From Bacteroidota bacterium (GTDB taxonomy: Bacteria > Bacteroidota > Bacteroidia > Cytophagales > Cyclobacteriaceae): DNA of 64,000 nucleotides. Below are positions 1 to 8,418 of the stretch, piece by piece. A model generated the notes under the pieces. That model saw only the letters and a program-made list of their open reading frames with translations, was not told where the DNA came from and did not search any database. Numbering within the stretch: the stretch's first letter is position 1; every line of letters starts with the position of its first letter. The stretch covers positions 1 to 64,000 of the forward strand of contig JACOSO010000043.1 in the NCBI GenBank assembly GCA_016178785.1. The letters run 5' to 3'. The translations under genes were made by a program, and so were the position numbers.

Positions 1-180
1 ATGCTGGTGACCTCGCTAAACACGCACATCGGCTATGAGAATGCGGCCAAAATTGCGAAGAAGGCGCACAAGGAAAATAAGACTCTGCGCGAAGCAGCCG
101 TTGAGTTGGGGCTACTCACCTCAGAGCAATTTGATCAGTGGGTGCGACCAGAGAAAATGGTGGGTAGCCTGGAAAAGTGA
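1..180 (+). CDS. fumC: Fumarate hydratase class II, C-terminal fragment
   Basis: The window opens inside a gene, and the frame is open from base 1 to the TGA at 178-180. The 59 visible residues match the extreme C-terminus of class II fumarases: [20 protein letters not shown], then the closing WVRPEKMVG. This family interconverts fumarate and malate in the TCA cycle. The catalytic part lies upstream of the window. The stop codon overlaps the start of the next gene (TGATG), so the two are probably co-transcribed. The ATG at base 1 is an internal methionine, not the start. Confidence 0.93.
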   Translation: MLVTSLNTHIGYENAAKIAKKAHKENKTLREAAVELGLLTSEQFDQWVRPEKMVGSLEK

Positions 181-722
181 TGGAAACCAAACACTGGCTT
201 GAAGAAATCGATAGGGTTACCAACTCGGTCAAAGAGGAATTTGGAAGTCTTACTGTTGAACAACTGAATTGGAAACCAAACTCGAAGACGTGGAGCATCG
301 GCCAAGTCTTAGATCATTTGAACGTAATCAACAACACCTATTGTCCTATTATTAAAGAGTTGAAAGAAGGTACATATAAATTAATTTGGCTTGGAAAGGT
401 TGATTTTATTGTTCGCTTTTTTGGCGACTTTATCCTTAAGTCAGTGAATCCAGATCGGAGGAGGAGAATGAAAACATTGCCAATATGGGAGCCAACGAAG
501 AGTAATGTTGACTTGAATATTGTCTCAAAGTTTGTAGACCAGCAATCTTTACTGAAAGAGAATATTCAAAGTTGTTCGGCATTGCTTGATCAAAACATAG
601 TAATCTCATCTCCGGCCAACCGGATTATTGTTTATAAACTTGATCGCGCGTTTGATATTATTGTCACTCACGAGCGAAGGCACCTGGAGCAGGCCCGTGA
701 GCTTGATCGGATGAGAAATTAA
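180..722 (+). CDS. DinB-like (DinB_2) putative metalloenzyme
   Basis: A 180-residue protein with the helical-bundle pattern of the DinB/YfiT superfamily. It has an N-terminal LNWKPNSKTWSIGQVLDHL block, in which the H of DHL is a candidate metal ligand, and a C-terminal HERRHLEQ block supplying two more histidines. Members are small metal-binding proteins, some of them thiol-dependent transferases, and the substrate here is unknown. I place the start at ATG 180, overlapping the fumC stop; a GTG at 177 in the same frame is possible. The gene ends 16 bp from a convergent gene. Confidence 0.75.
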   Translation: METKHWLEEIDRVTNSVKEEFGSLTVEQLNWKPNSKTWSIGQVLDHLNVINNTYCPIIKELKEGTYKLIWLGKVDFIVRFFGDFILKSVNPDRRRRMKTLPIWEPTKSNVDLNIVSKFVDQQSLLKENIQSCSALLDQNIVISSPANRIIVYKLDRAFDIIVTHERRHLEQARELDRMRN

Positions 723-738
723 AATTAAAAAGAATTAA

Positions 739-1656
739 TCAAGGCTTCTTCTTTTCCGCTACGCAGCGAAATCCCAACCATGCTTCTGGCTTTTTGTATT
801 CTTGCTTTGAATTAAAGCGGGCATCTGCAGCTGTCAATTGAAAATTGCCACCAACCGCAATACCTTGTTCAGAGGTCATCTCTGATACATTTCCCTGCAT
901 GCAGTAAAGCCCGTATTGATTGGCGAAGAAAGAAATCGCTGGAAAGATTCCGCCTCTGGCTTTAACCATATACTTTTTGTCATTTTCACATGGATTATCA
1001 TTTACAATGTTCAATAGCAAACAGCCTTTGGAGTTACGGCCATTGCCTTCATAAACTTGTTTGAGATCATTTTTGATTGCCAGATCTTTAACCTTCGACA
1101 AAGACAACTCATAGGCAGATCGAGCAATATTCTCCCATTCCGATGCTGAAGGAAGCCGCACCAGCCATTTCCCTTTTTCTTTTTTATTGGATTGCAGTTT
1201 TGCATTTCGCCACATCACATAGGCTTTCACTTGCTGAAAATTTATTCCGGTGATTGGAAAATCCCATACATCATTGGGGACGGAAATTTCTTTTGGGGCA
1301 ACAAACACAGCTCCGGACTTAGATCGATAGCTATAAATATCTATCGTTTTATAACTGAGTCCTTCATATTCTGAATTGATCCCTCGGTTTGCATTTCTGA
1401 ATACAATCAAGAAATAGGGATTCAACAAAGTGGTATCTGGCATCATACTGATGGATGGAAAATCAGAACCATTAAAATCATTATTGCCGTAGTCGATATC
1501 TTCATTCACAACCGAATACATGAACACATACCAATCGGCAATGGTGATTTCTGATTCGTCAGCAAATAAATCTTTGTTCACTGCTAGCATGGCAGGAGGC
1601 TGTGCTACTAAGGAAAATGAGAAAAGGACAAAGCAGGTGACGAATAAAGTTTTCAT
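739..1656 (-). CDS. Exported SUMF1/formylglycine-generating-enzyme-like protein
   Basis: A 305-residue protein starting MKTLFVTCFVLFSFSLVAQ, a clear signal peptide ending around AQ. The remainder follows the SUMF1/FGE-sulfatase fold: ITIADWYVFM near the N-terminus, WDFPITGINFQQVKAYVMW, RLPSASEWENIARSA, GLYCMQGNVSEM and GGNFQ, and a C-terminal LGFRC. Bacteroidota carry many such proteins, including the gliding proteins GldJ and GldK, and most are not sulfatase activators. The substrate pocket cannot be judged here, so enzymatic activity is uncertain. I chose ATG 1656 because the signal peptide starts there; an in-frame codon at 1674 would add six residues. Confidence 0.75.
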   Translation of the reverse strand: MKTLFVTCFVLFSFSLVAQPPAMLAVNKDLFADESEITIADWYVFMYSVVNEDIDYGNNDFNGSDFPSISMMPDTTLLNPYFLIVFRNANRGINSEYEGLSYKTIDIYSYRSKSGAVFVAPKEISVPNDVWDFPITGINFQQVKAYVMWRNAKLQSNKKEKGKWLVRLPSASEWENIARSAYELSLSKVKDLAIKNDLKQVYEGNGRNSKGCLLLNIVNDNPCENDKKYMVKARGGIFPAISFFANQYGLYCMQGNVSEMTSEQGIAVGGNFQLTAADARFNSKQEYKKPEAWLGFRCVAEKKKP

Positions 1657-1789
1657 GAATTGGAGGATTGTCAACCAATTTATGAAATCCTTGATGAATA
1701 GTTAAGTTTAATCTAAATCGTCTTAGTGCGCATAAGAATTTGAATAACTCTTCCATTCGCCAATAACCCTATTTCCAAAATTTTAGTCT

Positions 1790-1797
1790 TACTTTTG
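1790..1797 (+). promoter_or_regulatory. -7 promoter box next to ECF sigma gene
   Basis: TACTTTTG matches the Bacteroidota -7 consensus TANNTTTG exactly. It ends only six bases before the ATG at 1804, so the transcript would be leaderless or nearly so. No TTTG/TTG occurs at the usual 17-23 nt upstream. Confidence 0.45.
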
Positions 1798-1803
1798 CCC
1801 TTC

Positions 1804-2394
1804 ATGGAATTCGAAGACGCACCACGCCAGCACTATTCTGAAACTGAAAAGCAAGGTATTTTCAACAACGAGTTCATGCCCCACATTCACTCGATGTATA
1901 ATTTTGGTTATCGCCTCACCCTCGATCGAGATGATGCCAAAGACCTTGTTCAAGACACATACCTCAAGGCATATCGGTTTATAGAATCATTCCAGAAAGG
2001 AACTAATGCAAAAGCATGGCTGTTCCGCATCTTGAAAAACAGTTTTATCAACGACTATCGTAAGAAGAGTAAGGAGCCTTCGAAGGTAGATTATCAGGAA
2101 GTTGAAACTTATTATAACTCAGAGGAAGTTGACAGGCAGATCACGCCCGATTTGCGTGTGGAGTCGCTTAAGGATATGATCGGTGATGAGATCAGCAACG
2201 CACTCAACTCTCTCGATGTTGATTTTCGTACCGTGATTATTTTGTGCGACCTCGAAGGTTTTAAATACGAAGAGATGGCAAAAATTCTGGACATACCCAT
2301 TGGCACTGTTCGCAGCCGTCTGCACAGAGCTCGTAATCTCCTCAAAGAAAAATTGAAGTCGTACGCAAAATCGATGGGCTACAACAACGCATAA
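1804..2394 (+). CDS. ECF RNA polymerase sigma factor
   Basis: A 196-residue sigma-70 family protein with only regions 2 and 4. Region 2 is visible as DDAKDLVQDTYLKAYRF and KAWLFRILKNSFINDYRKK, and region 4 as FRTVIILCDLEGFKYEEMA followed by the helix-turn-helix IPIGTVRSRLHRARNLL. ECF factors redirect RNA polymerase to a stress or envelope regulon, which is not known here. ATG 1804 is preferred over an in-frame TTG at 1795, which lies inside the -7 box. The gene is followed after 3 bp by a zinc-type anti-sigma gene and then gmk, a probable operon. Confidence 0.93.
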   Translation: MEFEDAPRQHYSETEKQGIFNNEFMPHIHSMYNFGYRLTLDRDDAKDLVQDTYLKAYRFIESFQKGTNAKAWLFRILKNSFINDYRKKSKEPSKVDYQEVETYYNSEEVDRQITPDLRVESLKDMIGDEISNALNSLDVDFRTVIILCDLEGFKYEEMAKILDIPIGTVRSRLHRARNLLKEKLKSYAKSMGYNNA

Positions 2395-2397
2395 GTT

Positions 2398-2664
2398 ATG
2401 GCAACTTCTCAAAACCCTTTCATCCAGGCTGATGGCAAAAAGCCAACGTGTATGGAGATGCTCCAAACGATCCTCGATGGCGAGGCCACCAGAGAGCAGA
2501 AAGATTATTTCAAGCAGCACATGGATGGCTGCATGCCTTGTTACAAAGAGTATAATGTTGATATGGCGATCAAAGAACTGCTGAAAGCGAAATGTTGTGG
2601 CGGCAACTGCCCGGAAGGTTTAGTGGAACAAATCAAGGCCAAGGTCAATTCAACAATTGCTTAA
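2398..2664 (+). CDS. Putative zinc-finger anti-sigma factor
   Basis: An 88-residue soluble protein containing the anti-sigma signature HMDGCMPC (H-x3-C-x2-C) around residues 41-48, plus a Cys-rich stretch [12 protein letters not shown] near the C-terminus. ZAS-type anti-sigma factors bind their sigma factor, and redox change or loss of zinc can release it. It lies 3 bp after the ECF sigma gene, strongly suggesting they are partners. There is no membrane segment, so the signal is probably cytoplasmic, such as oxidative stress; that part is inference. Its TAA overlaps the gmk ATG (TAATG). Confidence 0.8.
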   Translation: MATSQNPFIQADGKKPTCMEMLQTILDGEATREQKDYFKQHMDGCMPCYKEYNVDMAIKELLKAKCCGGNCPEGLVEQIKAKVNSTIA

Positions 2665-3233
2665 TGGCGGGTAAAGCAATTATTTTTTCAGCTCCGTCTG
2701 GTTCTGGTAAAACAACAATAGTTCATCACCTTCTTTCAAAAAACCCTGATCTGGGTTTTTCTATTTCCGCAGCTACACGCGATAAGCGCGGCCGTAAAGA
2801 AGAAAACGGAAAAGATTATTACTTTCTCACCCCCGAAGAATTCAAACACAAAATCGACAATGATGAATTTGTTGAATGGGAAGAAGTCTATGCGGGAAAC
2901 TTTTACGGCACCTTAAAATCTGAAATCGAACGCGTTTGGAGCGAAGGCAAAAATGTAATCTTCGATGTGGACGTAAAGGGTGGTATCAACCTAAAAAAGT
3001 ATTTTGGAGACAAATCACTGGCCATCTTTGTAAAAGTTCCATCAATGGAGGTATTAAAAAAACGCCTCAACGAACGTGGTACGGAATCGGAAGAAAGCCT
3101 TTCACGCAGACTGTTCAAAGCAAATTTTGAAATGTCCTTTCAAGACCATTTTGATGTCGTGCTGCTGAATGAAAATCTCGAGCAATCATTGGCTGAAGCT
3201 CAGCGTTTATACGATGGGTTTAAAGCAAAATAA
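2664..3233 (+). CDS. gmk: Guanylate kinase
   Basis: A 189-residue guanylate kinase, which phosphorylates GMP to GDP with ATP. The P-loop [10 protein letters not shown] is at residues 9-18. The GMP-binding part follows ([24 protein letters not shown]), with [15 protein letters not shown] after it, and the lid region has [17 protein letters not shown]. Length is typical. An in-frame open region extends upstream to 2592 but has no homology. The ATG at 2664 overlaps the anti-sigma stop and gives the canonical [13 protein letters not shown] start, so translation is probably coupled. Confidence 0.97.
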   Translation: MAGKAIIFSAPSGSGKTTIVHHLLSKNPDLGFSISAATRDKRGRKEENGKDYYFLTPEEFKHKIDNDEFVEWEEVYAGNFYGTLKSEIERVWSEGKNVIFDVDVKGGINLKKYFGDKSLAIFVKVPSMEVLKKRLNERGTESEESLSRRLFKANFEMSFQDHFDVVLLNENLEQSLAEAQRLYDGFKAK

Positions 3234-3267
3234 CCCATTGATAATCATTTCGGAGTTTATTAGCTTT

Positions 3268-3290
3268 ACGTGTAAATATAAAGTATACGT
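3268..3290. promoter_or_regulatory. Imperfect palindrome, candidate TA operator
   Basis: ACGTGTA (3268-3274) and TATACGT (3284-3290) form an inverted repeat matching at 6 of 7 positions with a 9-nt spacer. It lies immediately before the antitoxin ATG at 3291. Ribbon-helix-helix antitoxins commonly bind such sites to repress their own operon. Confidence 0.4.
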
Positions 3291-3560
3291 ATGACTTCAA
3301 AATTGACATTGAGCGTAAACCCCCGAGTGATCGAGCACGCAAAAGAATATGCGCAAAAACAGGGAGTCAGCCTGTCTAAATTAGTGGAAGAATATCTTTC
3401 ACGTATTGCATCACGGGGAACAGCCAGAAGCAAAAAATTAAAAGAGAAAGAGTTATCCGATTTAATGAAACTTAAAGGTATAGCGGGACCTGTGCCTGAT
3501 GATTTCGACTACAAAAAGAAAATTGCAGAACACCTCATCAAAAAACACTCAGCCAAGTGA
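3291..3560 (+). CDS. DUF6364-type ribbon-helix-helix antitoxin
   Basis: An 89-residue protein. It begins with a strand (KLTLSVNPRVIEHAKEYAQK) and continues GVSLSKLVEEYLSRI, the strand-helix-helix pattern of RHH antitoxins of the DUF6364 group. The C-terminal half is lysine-rich with a conserved-looking LKGIAGPVPDDFDY, probably the toxin-binding tail. Its stop codon overlaps the GTG start of the PIN toxin by 4 bp (GTGA). With the palindrome just upstream it forms a self-contained VapBC-like module inserted after gmk. Confidence 0.85.
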   Translation: MTSKLTLSVNPRVIEHAKEYAQKQGVSLSKLVEEYLSRIASRGTARSKKLKEKELSDLMKLKGIAGPVPDDFDYKKKIAEHLIKKHSAK

Positions 3561-3973
3561 TTCGGAAAGTGTTTTTGGATACCAATATCTTGATTGATTG
3601 GATCACGGGACGGAAACCATTTGTGGATCACGCGGAAAAGATTTTTGAGCTCCACGTGGAGCACGGTTTTGACATGTATGTTTCTGCCCTGAGTCTTGCA
3701 AACCTTGCATACACACTTGACAACCAAAAAGTAAAGCCACATGAGTCAATTCTCCTATTATTAAGGTGGGTGAAGGTTGTTGACTTGACAAGAGACATTG
3801 TTGCCGAAGCTGCCGAATCTGGTTTCAAAGATTTTGAAGACGGCCTCCAAAACTATTCAGCCAAAACCATAATGGGCGTAGACGCAATTGTTACTCGCAA
3901 CAAAAAAGATTTTAAACATTCTTCTATGCCGATTCTGTCGCCCGAAGAGCTTATCGAAATGTTTGAAAAATGA
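3557..3973 (+). CDS. PIN-domain (VapC-like, PIN_3) ribonuclease toxin
   Basis: A 138-residue PIN-domain protein. FLDTNILIDWI carries the first catalytic aspartate. SALSLANLAYTL is the typical second block of the PIN_3 family, DFEDGLQNYSA gives the central acidic residues, and VDAIVTRNKKDF the last. Such toxins cleave RNA when not held by the antitoxin. The start is GTG overlapping the antitoxin stop, since no ATG exists until far into the domain. The 3' end overlaps nadD (ATGA at 3970-3973), so the toxin and an essential gene share an mRNA. Confidence 0.88.
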   Translation: MIRKVFLDTNILIDWITGRKPFVDHAEKIFELHVEHGFDMYVSALSLANLAYTLDNQKVKPHESILLLLRWVKVVDLTRDIVAEAAESGFKDFEDGLQNYSAKTIMGVDAIVTRNKKDFKHSSMPILSPEELIEMFEK

Positions 3974-4542
3974 AAATCGGGCTCTACTTTGGTTCGTTCA
4001 ACCCGATTCACATAGGGCATCTTGCTATTGCCAATGTGATGGCCGAAAATACGGACCTCACAAAAGTGTGGTTTGTGGTCTCTCCGCAAAATCCCCTCAA
4101 GCCGAGTAAGGGCTTGCTTCATGAATTTGATCGCTATGATATGGTGAAGGCAGCTATTGCTGATAACTACAAACTTGAAGTGAGTGATGTTGAATTCCAG
4201 TTGACAAAACCAAGCTATACTATTCACACGCTGGTACATCTGCGCGAGCGATATCCCGACAAGGAGTTCAAGGTAATTCTGGGCGAAGACAACCTCGAAA
4301 ATTTTGCCAAATGGAAAAATCACGAACAGATTTTAGAACAGTTTGGCCTTTATGTTTATCCTCGTCCTCATGTAACAAATTCCGAGCTGACGCGTCATCC
4401 ACAAGTAAAAATGATTGACGCGCCATTGCTCGATATTTCTGCAACCTACATTCGCGATTGCATCAAAAACAATAAATCCATTCGCTATCTCGTTCCAGAG
4501 GTCGTTGAGCAAATGATTCGCTCAAAAGGTTTTTATAAATAA
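3970..4542 (+). CDS. nadD: Nicotinate-nucleotide adenylyltransferase
   Basis: A 190-residue enzyme that adenylates nicotinate mononucleotide to deamido-NAD in NAD biosynthesis. The nucleotidyltransferase signature GSFNPIHIGH is at residues 8-17, and the second signature ISATYIRDCIKNN lies near residue 157, where ISxTxIR is expected. Length is normal. The start codon overlaps the stop of the upstream PIN toxin gene. In the absence of the toxin-antitoxin insertion it would directly follow gmk, so the ancestral order was probably gmk-nadD. Confidence 0.97.
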   Translation: MKIGLYFGSFNPIHIGHLAIANVMAENTDLTKVWFVVSPQNPLKPSKGLLHEFDRYDMVKAAIADNYKLEVSDVEFQLTKPSYTIHTLVHLRERYPDKEFKVILGEDNLENFAKWKNHEQILEQFGLYVYPRPHVTNSELTRHPQVKMIDAPLLDISATYIRDCIKNNKSIRYLVPEVVEQMIRSKGFYK

Positions 4543-4593
4543 TTTTTCACTGACAACTTTTTAAATGCGGTTTCCGTCTTAGAGCGAAAGTCT

Positions 4594-7224
4594 ATGAAGC
4601 AATTTTTACTTTTCTTTTTTTGTGTGCTCAATTCCTTATCCTCATTCAGTGGAGGGATCAAAGGCGTCATTAAAGCTGAGGACGGAAGTGTACTTCCCTT
4701 TGCATCGATTTATATCAAGCAAACCGAATCAGGAGCAGCAACAGACCTAAAAGGCTATTACGAAATAAATCTTTCGGCTGGTCGGTATGAACTAGTCTAT
4801 AAATTTCTCGGCTATCAATCAGCTACTCGGGTAATCGAAGTGGCTGACGAATTTGTTGAAGTGAACGTTTCTCTAAAACAAGAAGTGATTCTTCTTTCGC
4901 AAGTAACGGTGAAAGCGGCTAAAGAAGACCCCGCCTACACGATCATGCGCAAGGCCATCGCGAAGGCAAACTATCATATGCAGCAATTGGACAGCTATTC
5001 GGCTCATGTGTATATCAAGGGCAAAGGAAAATTAAAAGACTACCCCTGGCTCGCAAAAAAAATGTTGGAGAAAGAAGGGATTACAAAAGACCGCTTGTTC
5101 ATAACTGAATCGGTAAGTGAAATAAAATACACAAGACCGAACAAGTTCGAGGAAAAAGTGATTGCCGTATACACCCAGGGAGCGAATCGCAGTGCATCAC
5201 CCAATAGTTATATTTTTGGAAGTTTTTATAGACCTGAAATTGCCGAGACTGTTTCTCCGCTTTCGCCAAAAGCATTCTCCTATTACAAATTCGAATACCT
5301 CGGCACATTTAAGGATGGTAAGTATGATGTGAGCAAGATCAAAGTTATTCCGAGATCAAAAGGTGACAACATTTTTGAAGGAATGATTTCGATCGTAGAA
5401 AATTGGTGGAGCATTCATAGTCTTGATTTGACGGCAACGAAGCTCGGCATCCATTTTCAAGTGAAACAGATTTATAATCCCATTGAAGACAAGGCTTGGT
5501 TGCCAGTCTCTCAGCAAGCTGTGGTAGGTGGAAAAATTTTCGGATTTGAGTTTGAAGGAGCTTACATCGCTACCGTGAAGGGCTACAAGATAAAACTGAA
5601 TCGGGCACTTCCGATAGAGATGGATATAGTCGATGAAAAATTGGAGAAAGAAGAAGCGAAGAAAATCAAAAAGCAATTCAGCGAGAAAAACCAACAATTA
5701 AAGCAGCGACTCGAAAATGGAAAGGAGATCACCAACAAAGAACTAAAGCAGTTGGCAAAAGCTTACGAGAAAACGGAGCAGGAGAAACAAAAGGAGCCTG
5801 ATGTTATTTCAGAATCAAAGTATTCAGTAGATTCAATGGCCTATAAAAAAGACTCCACGTTTTGGGCTGACATGCGCCCTGTTCCCTTGGACAAAGAAGA
5901 GGTTCGTGGATACAAAAAAACCGACAGCATCAGCGAAGTTCAGCGCAAGCGTGATGAAGGGGACACACTGAAATCGAAGAAAAAACACAAAGGGTTTCAA
6001 GTACCCGATATTTTAACTGGAAATACCTACTCGCTTGGTAAAACTTCAGGTTTTGAAATTCATACCCCGTGGGGAGGGTATAACACAGTTGAGGGTGCGA
6101 ACGCAATCTATCGGCTGAGTTATTATAAACGCTGGGTAAAGCGTGACACAGTAAACAAAGAAAAAAGGCCTGAAACAAGGCGACTGGAGATTAGTCCTTT
6201 TTTCCGCTACGCTTTTGCCCGAGAAAAATTCAGTGGCTATTTGCGAGTTGATTATCGTACGCGTACTAGTCTTCTACGAGTAAGTGGTGGGCGATACATT
6301 CAGCAGTTCAATAACAACGAGCCTATTCATCCCTTTGTGAACACATTCACTACTTTATTTCAAGGACAGAACTGGATGAAAATTTATGAACGCGATTTTG
6401 TTGACTTGACCTTTCGCCAGACGTTCAAAGATAAATTTACATTTACAACAGGCTGGTCGCTTGCTCGGAGGCATGAGCTTTTTAACAACAACGATTATTC
6501 GTTCACTGACAAAAGTAAAGATCGTTTTACGCCAAATACACCTGTTAATTCAGAGTTGCCAAGCACAGGCTTCGCAGACAACACTGCTCTTATTGGAAGA
6601 ATAGGTTTTGAAGGAAGGCCCTGGCAGAAATTTAGAATTCGCAATGGGATGAAGTACAGGGCCGATCGCTCGTCTCCTGTTCTTTCAATCGATTATAGAA
6701 AAGGATTCAGCGGAGGTTTTGGAAGCGATGTTGATTATGATTTGGTTGAAGTGGGCGTGCGCGATGGAATCCGCTTTGGCATTCGCGGAACCCTGGATTT
6801 GAATTTGAAAGCCGGAAAATTCTTTAATTCAAAATCAATGTATTTCATGGACTACAAACATTTCATGGGCAATCAAACACCACTGATCACCACCGATCCT
6901 GCAGGCAGTTTTCGCTTGCTCGATTATTACAAATACAGCACAAGTGATCAGTATTTTTCCGGCAATGTTCACTATCACTTCCGTAAATTCTTAGTCTCAA
7001 GAATTCCGAAAGCAAGACTTTTAGGGGTAACCGAAAGTTTCTTTGTAAATTATTTGGCTACACCATCTTCAGGAAATTACACAGAGCTCGGCTACGGTAT
7101 CAATGGGATTTTGAGATTTTTCAGATTGGAGTTTGCCACATCATTCCAAAACGGAAATTATGTTGGCAATGGATTCCGTCTTGGAATATCATCGAATCTT
7201 TCAGTAAGATTTTCTGATAATTGA
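4594..7224 (+). CDS. DUF5686 outer membrane protein with carboxypeptidase-regulatory-like domain
   Basis: An 876-residue exported protein. Residues 1-20 are a signal peptide. Residues about 21-95 form a CarboxypepD_reg-like beta sandwich (GVIKAEDGSVLPFASIYI, then ATDLKGYYEINL and FLGYQS), the N-terminal plug-like domain common in Bacteroidota outer membrane proteins. The rest is the DUF5686 region, with a lysine/glutamate-rich, probably coiled segment around 345-480 and a beta-strand-rich C-terminal half that may form a barrel. The function of DUF5686 is not established, and a transport or surface role is inference. It ends 1 bp from a convergent gene. Confidence 0.85.
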   Translation: MKQFLLFFFCVLNSLSSFSGGIKGVIKAEDGSVLPFASIYIKQTESGAATDLKGYYEINLSAGRYELVYKFLGYQSATRVIEVADEFVEVNVSLKQEVILLSQVTVKAAKEDPAYTIMRKAIAKANYHMQQLDSYSAHVYIKGKGKLKDYPWLAKKMLEKEGITKDRLFITESVSEIKYTRPNKFEEKVIAVYTQGANRSASPNSYIFGSFYRPEIAETVSPLSPKAFSYYKFEYLGTFKDGKYDVSKIKVIPRSKGDNIFEGMISIVENWWSIHSLDLTATKLGIHFQVKQIYNPIEDKAWLPVSQQAVVGGKIFGFEFEGAYIATVKGYKIKLNRALPIEMDIVDEKLEKEEAKKIKKQFSEKNQQLKQRLENGKEITNKELKQLAKAYEKTEQEKQKEPDVISESKYSVDSMAYKKDSTFWADMRPVPLDKEEVRGYKKTDSISEVQRKRDEGDTLKSKKKHKGFQVPDILTGNTYSLGKTSGFEIHTPWGGYNTVEGANAIYRLSYYKRWVKRDTVNKEKRPETRRLEISPFFRYAFAREKFSGYLRVDYRTRTSLLRVSGGRYIQQFNNNEPIHPFVNTFTTLFQGQNWMKIYERDFVDLTFRQTFKDKFTFTTGWSLARRHELFNNNDYSFTDKSKDRFTPNTPVNSELPSTGFADNTALIGRIGFEGRPWQKFRIRNGMKYRADRSSPVLSIDYRKGFSGGFGSDVDYDLVEVGVRDGIRFGIRGTLDLNLKAGKFFNSKSMYFMDYKHFMGNQTPLITTDPAGSFRLLDYYKYSTSDQYFSGNVHYHFRKFLVSRIPKARLLGVTESFFVNYLATPSSGNYTELGYGINGILRFFRLEFATSFQNGNYVGNGFRLGISSNLSVRFSDN

Positions 7225-7225
7225 T

Positions 7226-8416
7226 TTACAGGAAACTTAGGGACGCAAAATCTTCGTTTAGAATTTTTGAGGAATCTGCATTCATCCATTTGTTAAGCAA
7301 AGTGGCGTAAACACTTCTGAAGTCAACTTGATAGATTAAATCACCCTCATCTAAACTTCTAAGGTTAGGTGTGTTGTTGAAGAAGCCTGCCTTCTTTAAT
7401 TTTTTCCCGATAACAAAAACATTGTTCGCAGTGCCGTGATCAGTGCCTCCACTTGCATTTTCACCTACTCTTCTGCCAAATTCAGAAAAAGTCAAAATCA
7501 TAGTACGGTCGAAATTTCCATGCGCGTCTAAATCCTGGACTAAGGCTGCAACTGCATCGGCATATTGCGTCAAAAGTCGTTCTTGTTGTCCAGTTTGATT
7601 TACGTGCGTATCAAAACCGGAGAGCGCGGCATAATAAACCCGCGTGTTCACACCGGAATTGATTAAACTGCCTATCGTTTTCAATCGACTGGCGAAATCT
7701 GAGTTTGGATATTGAGTCGTGGAGGAATATGTTTTCGTCTGATTGTAAATGTAAGAGGCACTGGAAACAGTTTCTGCCGCAGTCTTGTATAAATAACTCA
7801 CGATTGGATCAGCATCTGCTACCGGCTGATTTTCAGCTATCGTTTTGAAAATAGTATTGTGTGTGGCCTTGTAAAGTTTTACCGGATCTCTTAACGCCAT
7901 GGATTTTATCTCATCGCCTTTCAAAGCCAAGCTCAGGGTATCATCAATCTCAATGGCATTGTGTTCCATTCCATCGCAATTGGCATCGAGGAAACGACCG
8001 ATCCACCCGGTGTTCAAATATTCTTTTGGGCTGGCCGATTGCCAAATATCCATCGAACGAAAATGCGAGCGATCAGGATTAGGATAACCCACATTGTTGA
8101 TGATGCTCATATAGCCTTGATCAAAAGTGCTACGAAGTTTTTCGAGCGCATTGTTAAAGCCAAGCTCATCCGATACTTTTAGAATCTTTTCGGATTTAAG
8201 GGCAATCTTAGGACGCGACTGAAAATAAATATCATTTCGGAAAGGAATGATTGTATTGAGCCCATCATTACCTCCCGAGAGTTGAAGTACAATCAAAATT
8301 TTGTCCCCTTCGGTGAATGGTTTTTCCCATGCTTTTAAGAACTGAGGCACGAGCATTGTTCCTGCAGTGGCTAATGCAGACTTTTGAATAAACCCTCTTC
8401 GTGATATTTTTTCCAT
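7226..8416 (-). CDS. DUF1501 protein, Tat-exported
   Basis: A 396-residue DUF1501 protein. The N-terminus carries a twin-arginine signal (ISRRGFIQKSALATAG), so it is exported folded. The body has the sulfatase/alkaline-phosphatase-like pattern: LSGGNDGLNTIIP near the N-terminus, DRSHFRSMDIWQS, GFDTHVNQ, TFSEFGRRVGEN and GTDHGTANNVFV. I chose ATG 8416, two bases after the stop of the DUF1800 gene; a GTG at 8425 would overlap. DUF1800 and DUF1501 are regularly neighbours and presumably act together outside the cytoplasm, but their biochemical role is unknown. Confidence 0.9.
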   Translation of the reverse strand: MEKISRRGFIQKSALATAGTMLVPQFLKAWEKPFTEGDKILIVLQLSGGNDGLNTIIPFRNDIYFQSRPKIALKSEKILKVSDELGFNNALEKLRSTFDQGYMSIINNVGYPNPDRSHFRSMDIWQSASPKEYLNTGWIGRFLDANCDGMEHNAIEIDDTLSLALKGDEIKSMALRDPVKLYKATHNTIFKTIAENQPVADADPIVSYLYKTAAETVSSASYIYNQTKTYSSTTQYPNSDFASRLKTIGSLINSGVNTRVYYAALSGFDTHVNQTGQQERLLTQYADAVAALVQDLDAHGNFDRTMILTFSEFGRRVGENASGGTDHGTANNVFVIGKKLKKAGFFNNTPNLRSLDEGDLIYQVDFRSVYATLLNKWMNADSSKILNEDFASLSFL

Positions 8417-8418
8417 AC

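Noticed and set aside
2592-2663. N-terminal extension of guanylate kinase
   Set aside because: The frame is open upstream but overlaps the anti-sigma gene and has no homology; ATG 2664 gives the normal length.
3557-3973. Missing acidic residue in the PIN toxin (SLANLAYTL)
   Set aside because: Asn at this place is usual in the PIN_3 subgroup, so it is not evidence of inactivation.
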